Shown here: one piece after another, positions 27,434-35,069 of the stretch
Numbering within the stretch: the stretch's first letter is position 1
Layout of the letters: each line of letters starts with the position of its first letter
Notes under the pieces: generated by a model
The model's database searches: none
The model's input: the letters and a program-made list of their open reading frames with translations, nothing else
What the model was told of the DNA's origin: nothing
Position numbers and translations under genes: made by a program
Source: Catenaria anguillulae PL171
Lineage: Eukaryota > Blastocladiomycota > Blastocladiomycetes > Blastocladiales > Catenariaceae
DNA: 35,069 nt
Direction: 5' to 3'
Assembly: GCA_002102555.1 (NCBI GenBank)
Contig: MCFL01000252.1
Span: forward strand, 1-35,069

Positions 27434-29756
27434 ATGACGGAGTTCGCACGATCCACGCTCGAACTTGCACTTCTTGCCAGTGGCGCGACGACGCTCCTCT
27501 TTGAGATCCCTCAATGGTTCCTTGCGAAGAAGATCGTCTTTGCGAATGCCCTCTTGGTCGACAATGTCGCGCGCGCGATCTATGTTACCGGTCTATGGGT
27601 CGCCGTTAGCCTGCTCTCACACGAGTTGGCGGTGGTGGCGATCAAGCGCAAGGAACAACCTCGGCTCAGTAGCCAAGCGCAGCGCCAGCGGCACCGCTCA
27701 CGATGGTCCCGCATACTGACACTGGCTCCCGCATATCAAATGCGGCAATGCTATTACGCAGTCGTCTCATTTGGTGTACTGGGAATCGTTGCAAACCTGG
27801 TGTACGCTGCGGTTGCAACCAACGGATTCACTTTCCCAAGCAGCCTGCATTCGTTGATGGATCCACAACAGGTGCAGGCATACATTGGTATGGGGAAAAG
27901 TCACATCGACTAGAGAAATCTCCGCGGCCAACAGAAACACTGACTTGGATGCCGCACGTGGGCAGGCCAAGGGCTCTTTTTGGTCGCCACTGTAGTCTAT
28001 CCGGCGATTTTTGTCCGCATCTACTTGTACAAGCGACAGCCACCTGACCAGTCTCTAGCCAGCACAGACACCGACCACCGGCTGACTGTTATGGCACTGA
28101 TCGTCAATACCGGCTTCATTGCTTGGATTGGCCTGCAGAATGATGCGCCCTGGGCATCTGTCCTGCTCCTTGCATGTTTTCTCGCGTCGATTGCCATTGT
28201 GGTCTGTCGCACAGCGGCTCACGAGTGCAGGCGCCCCAGCAGACATTCCCAAGAATTAGCGTCGTCGGAGCCAGGCAGCAAGTGGATTGGGCCATTGGAT
28301 TCGCTTCAAACGTTGCTCGCTTGTACGTCTCCTTGCCCACGAATCCAACTGTTGCAGCCTCAGACAGACTCATGGTTTTCTTTGCGACACGCAGTTTGCT
28401 TTCTCTACCTTGCCCTTGGATATGTCTTCACCGACATTGCCCGACGGCTCGTGATCCGACGTGGATCTGGGTCAGCGCTTGCACAGCAACTCCTCAGCGT
28501 CACCATCATATCGCGCGGGGTCATGGGCTCGCTCGTCATCTTTGCTGAGCTCATTGTCATTTCGCTATTTCACACTCGCCCGGACCTTTGGATCTGTTTC
28601 CCACATCGGGTGCGAGTCTACGGTAGTGACACGTTGCTTCGGATCTTGCGCAAGCTAACCATGCGAGCACGTCCTTGTATCCTGTATGGTGCTATTCCAG
28701 CTCTTGGAGGACATGGTTGTGCTCACCCTCACCATCAACAGCATCCAAACCATTCCGTCCGTGGCACCTTTTGCACTCTCCAACTTCATCATTGCCCTCG
28801 TTCGCGACATTGGAATCGTCGAAGACATGTTGTTTTCTCTGCAGCATCGCACCAACTTGATGGCGCACTTTTGGAAATTACATAGAGGAAATGGTCACCG
28901 CCCGCAGTTTCCGCATGCCATGTCGCACCAGCCGTCGCTGATGATGCAAGTTAAATCGTCTATTTCCATGTCTTCAAGTCGTGAACGTATCGTGTACCCT
29001 TCATCCATTGAAGCTTCCGTCTCTGAAATCGGTGGCTGGTCGTCATCCTTAGCATCGGCAAAATTTAGCCCGTCGTCTGGCGGTGCGGACAAGCCGCAGC
29101 CACCTCCGCTGCCACGGCCATCGCCATCCGCCCCGTCTCCCTCGTCACCAAACATACATCTTGTTGGTCCAATCAATACTCCCACAACTTTGACTCGGAC
29201 AAACAATAACATGGACCGATACCATTTACCTCCGCTTGTCCCACTGCAAGTGCCACCACAACCACAACTGCAACCAAACAACACGCGGCTTTCTGCGCTC
29301 GTCGACGCCCATGTGCTCCTCCAGGTGGCCCGCCTGCAGCACAACTTCATCTCACGCTTCCTTTCCACTATCATTGGTCTCACTGCCACACTGTTGGCGC
29401 TGATTATGCACCCGCTCGTCGCCCACCCATCCTCCTCACAGCCCGCTACCGAATCAGGAGCAGTAACAATCCGGGGCCGTGCATCTGCACTATTGCTTGG
29501 GATTAAGCTCGGCGCGCTCATTGCGGCATTTGCAGCGAGTGCCGCCGGTATGGCATTGGCCGCGGCGGGAGTGCGGCTCAAGGCCAAGCTTGTATTGCAG
29601 CAGGCAGCAGCGCCGTCGGATGGACAAGTACTAGCCACCAGAGGCACCGGGACGTGGTTAGGTGAAAGTGGGGTGTTTTGGAAGAGCTTAGCGCCGGGAG
29701 TTGTGGTGGCAGGGGTACTATTTGGTGGAGCGGTCGCGTATGCAATTGAGTTATAG
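27434..29756 (+). CDS. Multi-helix membrane protein, intact member of a local tandem family
   Basis: Exons 27434-27887, 27972-28322, 28395-28609 and 28701-29756 give 691 residues, in frame throughout; the exon 2 start could instead be at about 27996. Hydrophobic helices include LELALLASGATTLLF, IYVTGLWVAVSLLSHELAVV, YYAVVSFGVLGIVANLVYAA, LFLVATVVYPAIFVRIY, NTGFIAWIGL, SVLLLACFLASIAIVV, CFLYLALGYVFTDIA, ISRGVMGSLVIFAELIVISL, and three near the C-terminus. That is about eleven to twelve in all. A Pro/Ser-rich cytosolic-looking linker of about 150 residues splits the C-terminal part. It shares exon borders and motifs (SHE in helix 2, APWAS, RGVMGSLV, LLED at the last exon start) with the copies downstream and with the wreck at 1895-2919. 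I recognise no transporter, channel or receptor motif, so function is unknown. Confidence 0.78.
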
Positions 29757-30302
29757 TGGAGTTACAAGATCAATTTAAGTTGTTTCGCAATCGTCATTGT
29801 GTTGACCAAGTGGGTCGCATGATAGGTCTCGCTCATCTCACTTGCTCGATCACAAACATGTGCACCTGTCTCTGAATGTCAGGCCCAACATGCTCGTCAC
29901 GACTCTTTATGACAGCTGATTTCCTGTCCTGTTTCACCACTGCCTCGTGAGATACTGTCATTTCACATGAGAACGCAAGGCGCCAAAATGTCTGAGGATC
30001 AGTTGAGAGGTTTAAATGCATGACCATACGATTGTTCGCGCCTGTTGCTCCCGATTAGGGCCGCAACGCCCGATTCAAGTGTACATACAGACCAGCGAAG
30101 ATACAGTCACCCCATCTCAACTTGACGATGAGAACCTGCATTCTATGACTGTCGACTTAAGTAACCCGCTCAAGACATATGAACCTCCAGATTACAGCTC
30201 ATGTTTGAGGAAATGCTTGTGCCGGTCACCGTTTCCCGTGGGTATATATGGTCGGTCCACACAAATCCTTCACAAATCCACTTACTGTCAGACCAGCAAC
30301 CC
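29757..30302. other. Spacer between family members
   Basis: This is about 546 bp. A possible TATATA stretch lies near 30243-30248, about 55-60 bp before the chosen ATG at 30303. There is no gene-like frame with a domain. Confidence 0.5.
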
Positions 30303-32352
30303 ATGTCATTGTTAAAGACCATGATGCCGCCCTTTATTTCAAGCATGCTACTCTTGTGCCTTGTAGCCTGCATCTCATGCGTATTCTTTCAGTCATTCCA
30401 TTGGGCTCGTGACTTGTTGAATGCGACCTCGCCGATGGTTCCTAGGATCACACCTGGGTTGTTCTTCATCGCTGGCACATTGCAACGATTCGTACTCTGG
30501 ACCGCCGGGTTTCACGTATCCTATGAGCTCATGCTCTCGTTATCTCAGAGAACAAGGAATTTGCAAGTTCTCTTGACGAACTGCCGCGATACCAGAGTAC
30601 AAGGACTGTCGTCATCAAGCATGCTCTGGCTGCTGCGACCGTCCACTGAGCTGATTCACGTTTGGCGGATCTCACTTGCTCTATTACCTATCCTCCTTTT
30701 CCTCGATATCATGTCGACCCTGGCCACCACGCACAACTTGACCATCACCTCACCGCAACAACTCGACCTGGCCTTCTTTCCACATCCACAGTCTGTATCG
30801 GACTTCATGTCGAGCGCCCACTTTGCCTATGGATGCATTATATTTCCCGGAATTATTGCCCGTTTCGCGGCTCGTCATGATCAAGGCTGCCGTGCTCGCT
30901 TCAGTGTGCTTTGGGCGTTGGTAAACATTGGCTTGGGGGGTTGGGTTGGGATGGTGTATCGCGTGCCTTGGTCGTCTGCTGTACTTCTCGGGTGCCTGTT
31001 GATGTGCATAGTGATATTGACGGTCAAGTTGTTGCGGGTTTGGATCAAAGGGACCGATATGTCAGAATCTGTGAGTCGATTGGACGTATTGCAGTGCTTT
31101 CTCGCATGTGCGTGACCTATGCTTTGAACTCACCCTCTCGAGCGACGGAGACCTGATGAACTTACCTCAGTTCCCCTGGTCTTGCGTCATGCAGTCATGT
31201 TTTCCTATGGCGCCATTGGGCCATCCATTGCCGACCTTGGCCAATCCTTTGGCACGGCGTCTTCGTCGGCCTTTTCACTTGCGACGTACAATGTCATCTC
31301 GACCACCCTTGCCCGAGGTGTCATGGGGTCGCTCGTCGTGCTGACCGAAATGCTTGCGAGATCCATGTTTCCCGCAACCGCGGCCATGTGGCTGTCGTTT
31401 CCGGCTCGAGTACGTTGCTTTCATGTGAATGTACCGTCCGACTCCAGTGGCAAAAAAAATTGATTGCTTATGTACATCTCGAGACACAGCTTTTAGAAGA
31501 CACGGTCACCATGTCGGTGACACTCAACGCTATTCCCGACTCTTTGGCATTCGACTCGATTCTTCTCTTTTGCATCACCAACGCAGTGATTGCATGCATT
31601 CGAGATTCTGGGCTTGCTGAAGACTTGATTCAGCGACTGTGTAAAGGGAAGCCGTTTCCCACAAGCTCTTCGTCTGCTTCATCAGGAGCAGAATCGCCAC
31701 GGCGACATCGGCGGCAGTCTTCCCTCAAACCACTTGTCCGCACATTCAGTCATCTTTCCAATTGGTCGGGTTGGCGACAACCATTACGATCTTCATCAAC
31801 ATCTGCTTCTGCTGGAGGATCAGTCGCACTTTTCAAAAAGTCCCTCGGCAGTGACAAGTACACCCACTTTGCCGCCTACACCTCTGTCATTGCCGCTGGC
31901 AGCGCAACAAGCTACTATCCCGTCGCCCCGGCATCTGAATCTCGGCCACCAATCTCAACCCCAAAAAATGCGCCTTGTGCACTCTGTTTCAACCCGCTTT
32001 ATTAGCTTTGCCATCGGCGTCACCGGCCTTTCGTTGATGTGTCTGTTACCGGAACGTGAGCCTGGCGTGACTCATCCGAGAGCCATGCGCAAATTGGTTG
32101 CGCTTCTCGCTGTGAATGCCGGGTCGTTGCTTGGCGTCATTGTCGCGGTTCGAATAGTGAATTGGAAGGTGCGAACGTACCCTGTGAATCAGTATGAGGC
32201 AAGTTTGAGAGGCGAGGATGAGAGCAGCGGTACTCTTGGTGAGAGGAGTCAGCCCATGGATGCGAGTGAGTGTGTGGGATGCGCCGTCACCAGGAATGGT
32301 GATTGGAGCGATGGTTTTGAATGCAGCCATTGGTTATGTTGTTACGATATGA
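30303..32352 (+). pseudogene. Multi-helix membrane family member with frame changes in its last exon
   Basis: Exon 1 (30303-31107) is fully open. It encodes helices at LLLCLVACISCVFFQ, GLFFIAGTLQRFVLWTAGF (followed by HVSYELML), ISLALLPILLFLDIMS, YGCIIFPGIIARF, VLWALVNIGLGGWVGMVY and SSAVLLGCLLMCIVILTV. Exon 2 (31195-31409) encodes MFSYGAIGPSIADLG and LARGVMGSLVVLTEMLAR. Both introns (87 and 90 nt) match the relatives in phase. The last exon starts at 31500 (LLEDTVTMSVTLNAIPD), but the conserved blocks then lie in three successive frames: a change in the Ser-rich linker before SKSPSA (about 31800-31840), and another before VSVWDAPSPGMV (about 32170-32265). It is either a young pseudogene, a variant with an altered tail, or a copy with sequencing indels. 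The ATG at 30303 precedes helix 1; the frame is open to 30201. Confidence 0.7.
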
Positions 32353-33040
32353 ATGAAAACATTAAGGTAGAATGATGAGGCAGTGCATTCTTCTTGGCAC
32401 CCTAACTGAAGACAAGAGAAAGAGAAACTGGCTTCAGTCGGGAATAACGCTGTGAGGGCGGCCCGCATCCATGTCTTTGCAAAAAAGACATGACACTACG
32501 TAATTCGGGATGACATTTTCCATCGTAAAACTGATTCACCAGTCTGAAAACTATTTTTTTTTTTCGGCAGCAGGGCCGTAGCACGGGAGAACAAGTGCAT
32601 GCGGGGCAAATGTGTGCAGCCACCTCATCATCCACAACCGGCAAATACCCTCGTCTACCACCTGCCGAAGACAAAAGCCAAATCCAAACCCGAGAGTATT
32701 CTATCCCGACCATTGTACCCAGTCCGGATGTCGAGGTATCACGCACCCATCGGGCGGGTCCGCCAGGGTTTCGGGGCAAGTGACCACGCTGTAAAGTGTG
32801 ACGAAGACACATCTGTCGCCGACGCGTCAACACTCGATCGCGGCAACTCCGATGTACTAGGGCCAGATGCGGACATTGCCAGCAAGGAAAGGTCACTGAA
32901 AGAGAGAATCCGTATTCCATAGCTGCCGAATTGGAAGATCTGCTCTGGGAATGTGCACGTCCAGATTTAAGCCAGCCAAGCCTAGGTCCAGTTTCCCAGT
33001 CAATCCATGCATTTTTCGGGCACCATGTGTCTGTTATCGC
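32353..33040. other. Spacer between family members, with a doubtful minus-strand frame
   Basis: A 172-codon minus-strand frame (32920-32402) and a 107-codon plus-strand frame (32599-32922) overlap here. Neither shows a helix, a domain or a relative in the window, so neither is called. The rest is presumably promoter and 3' untranslated sequence. A T run lies at 32552-32562. Confidence 0.45.
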
Positions 33041-35019
33041 AAACCGTTCATTTCAAGCACCTGCTTATTGTGCATTGTCGGATGTATCTCATGCGTATAC
33101 TTTCAAGCAGTCCAATGGGCGCGTGCCTTTCTGAATGCGCCCACACCGTCAGCGTTTCCGAGCATCACTCCTGGCGTTTCCTATATTGCTGGCGCCTTGT
33201 ATCGGCTCGTTTCTGGTCTGTCGCTTGTCATGTGTCCTATGAGCTCATGCTTACGTCGCCAAAGCGAAAATCCGATGGGCAAATGCTCTTGACCAACAAC
33301 CATGATTGCAAAGCACAAGGACCGTCGTCATCAACGACCATTCTCTGGCAGCTGCGGCCATCCACTGACCTGATTCATGTGTGGCACATCACATACGCTA
33401 TCTTGCCAATTCTCTTCTTCCTCGATGTTATGTCGACCTTGGCCACCACGCGCAACTTGACCATCACCTCTATCAGCCATCTCGACCTGGCCTTCTTTCC
33501 ACATCCGCTGTCTGTATCCAACTTTATGGCCAGTGTTCACTATATCTACGGATGTGTCATCTTTCCTGGATTCATTGCCCGCTTCTGGGCTTATCGCCGC
33601 CGACGCGGGCACGTTCGCTTGGGAGTCGTTTGGGTGTCCATCAACATTGGGATGCTGGGTTGGGTTGGGATGCTATATCGCCTGCCTTGGTCATCGGCCG
33701 TGCTACTTGGATGCCTAATGATATGTATCGTGATATTGACAGTCAAGTTGGTGCAGGTTTGGGTCAATGGGCCGATATGTCAGAATCGGTGAGTCCGTTG
33801 GATGTACTGCACAGTTTTCTCGCATGTACGCCCATGATGTCATTTATTATGTTTTTAATCGCGCGGGCCGATGGAATGACCACCAGTTGCGTTGTGAGCT
33901 AGTCATGTTTTCCTATGGCGCGATCGGACCGTCCATAGCCGACCTGGGCCAAACCTTTGGAACAGCTTCGTCTTCGTCGTTTTCTCTTGCAACTTACAAT
34001 GTCATTTCGACCACACTCGCTCGAGGCGTCATAGGGTCGCTTGTGGTCCTGACCGAAATGCTTGCAAGATCTTTGTTTCCCACCACTTTGGCCATGTGGC
34101 TTGCGTATCCCGCTCGCGTACGTTACGGGTTGTGCTTGCCACCTCCATGAGCGTCCATATCACTGACCGGTACAGTATGCAAAGAAGCTTTTGGAAGACA
34201 CTGTCGTCATGTCTGTCACGCTCAACGCCATTCCTGACACGTTGGCGTTTGACTCGATTCTGCTCTTTTGTATCACCAACGCTCTCATTGCATGCATTCG
34301 CGACTCTGGCCTTGCCGAAGATTTGATTCATCGACTGCAACAAGGGGAAGCCGCCTCCCATTAGCTCCTCTCCGTGCCTGCCATGGTTGCAGAATCGGTC
34401 GGCAGCGTCAGCAGCGACAGGCATCCCTCAAACCACTTGGCCGCACACTCACCAACAGTCAATCCAATCGATCCAGAGTTCAGCAGCATACAGTGTTAAC
34501 CGCTGCTCCCATGCTCTCGAAAAGCCCATCATCGGTCACCATTCTCACTTTGTCCTCACCGCCATCCCTGCCGTCCTCATCTCGCCACCACAAGCTCAAA
34601 CCATGGCCGCTCGCCCGCCGTCGCCCACCGCACCATCCAAAAGCAGCCCGCCGCCCATTTCGGCTCAAGACATTCGTCTCGTGCACTCCATTTCCACCCG
34701 CATCATCAGCTTTTGCGTCGGGCTCACAGGACTCTTGCTTCATTGCCTATTGCCGGAACGGGAGCCAGGCGTGACACATGCAAGAGCCATGCGCAAGCTG
34801 ATTGCGCTGCTCGCCGTGAGTGCCGGGTCAATGGTTGGCGTCATTGGCGCCATCGGTATTGTGACATGGAAAGGGCGCAATCAGTCGGGAAGACAGAGTG
34901 CAGCAAACAAGACGGCGCGGCAATGGATGCAGGTGAGTGTGTGGGACGCACCGTCGCCGGGGATGGTGATTGGCGCGATGGTTCTGAATTCTGCGTTTGG
35001 GTACATGGTCAATTTATGA
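33041..35019 (+). pseudogene. Most decayed tandem member of the multi-helix membrane family
   Basis: The whole family plan is present but in several frames. Exon 1 begins near PFISSTCLLCIVGCISCVYF; then HVSYELML and LPILFFLDVMSTLAT follow in another frame; then a third frame carries MSESVSPLDVLHSFLA up to the donor at 33826. Exon 2 (33903-34117) is intact and reads MFSYGAIGPSIADLG. The last exon starts at 34198 (LLEDTVVMSVTLNAIPD); after RDSGLAEDLIHRL an extra G in a G run changes frame, and SKSPSS and RLVHSISTR lie in different frames again. The final two helices and WDAPSPGMVIGAMVLNSAFG are open to a stop at 35019. Counting these, at least four frame changes separate it from the intact member. 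Both introns keep their splice sites, so decay is recent, or some changes are sequence errors. Confidence 0.72.
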
Positions 35020-35069
35020 ATATGCTTTATCAATGAAGCGTTGTCGGCAATGCGAACGGCGATATGTTC

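Noticed and set aside
32402-32920. 172-codon minus-strand open frame between two membrane paralogs
   Set aside because: No domain, no helices, no relative in the window, and overlapped by an equally plausible plus-strand frame.

Overview
The window looks like nuclear DNA of an early-diverging, probably zoosporic (chytrid- or Blastocladiomycota-like) fungus. Genes are split by short GT-AG introns (about 65-110 nt), coding DNA is moderately GC-rich, and the largest gene is a division-2 chitin synthase with an N-terminal myosin-motor-like region, a cytochrome-b5-like segment and a C-terminal DEK_C domain, an architecture I associate with fungi. The exact taxon cannot be told from the sequence.

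Layout. Bases 1-1894 are an inverted copy of 21092-22985, with no difference seen even in 18-nt and 10-nt homopolymers. The left copy carries the 3' part of a seven-helix protein gene and the 3' part of a cytochrome b5 reductase (b5R). It is broken into a member of a multi-helix membrane protein family (1895-2919, minus strand), so that a 31-residue piece of that protein now reads in frame into b5R. Between the arms lie about 19 kb of mostly unique genes: a P4-ATPase lipid flippase (4017-8765, +), the chitin synthase (9498-15549, +), a seven-helix receptor-like protein (15853-16948, +), a small secreted cysteine-containing protein (17307-18136, -) and a soluble-type fumarate reductase that appears to be spliced through one transmembrane helix into a cytochrome b5 reductase (19123-21850, +). 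A second seven-helix protein (22152-23270, -) closes this block.

The right third is accessory in character. A 650-bp non-autonomous DNA transposon (24039-24688) has long terminal inverted repeats, a perfect 10-bp target duplication and a CCTAACC-rich minisatellite inside. It is followed by a decayed integrase-bearing fossil (about 25190-26240). Then come four tandem same-strand copies of the multi-helix family (26349-35019): one reduced to its last exon, one intact (27434-29756), one with two frame changes and one with at least four. The copy broken at 1895-2919 is a fifth member.

Functionally, the flippase and chitin synthase are both plasma-membrane or cell-surface functions. The fumarate reductase-b5R fusion would carry electrons from NAD(P)H to fumarate. 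The membrane families have no function I can name. The chitin synthase and the fumarate reductase each contain one frame break consistent with a single missing base, so assembly error must be considered alongside real mutation.
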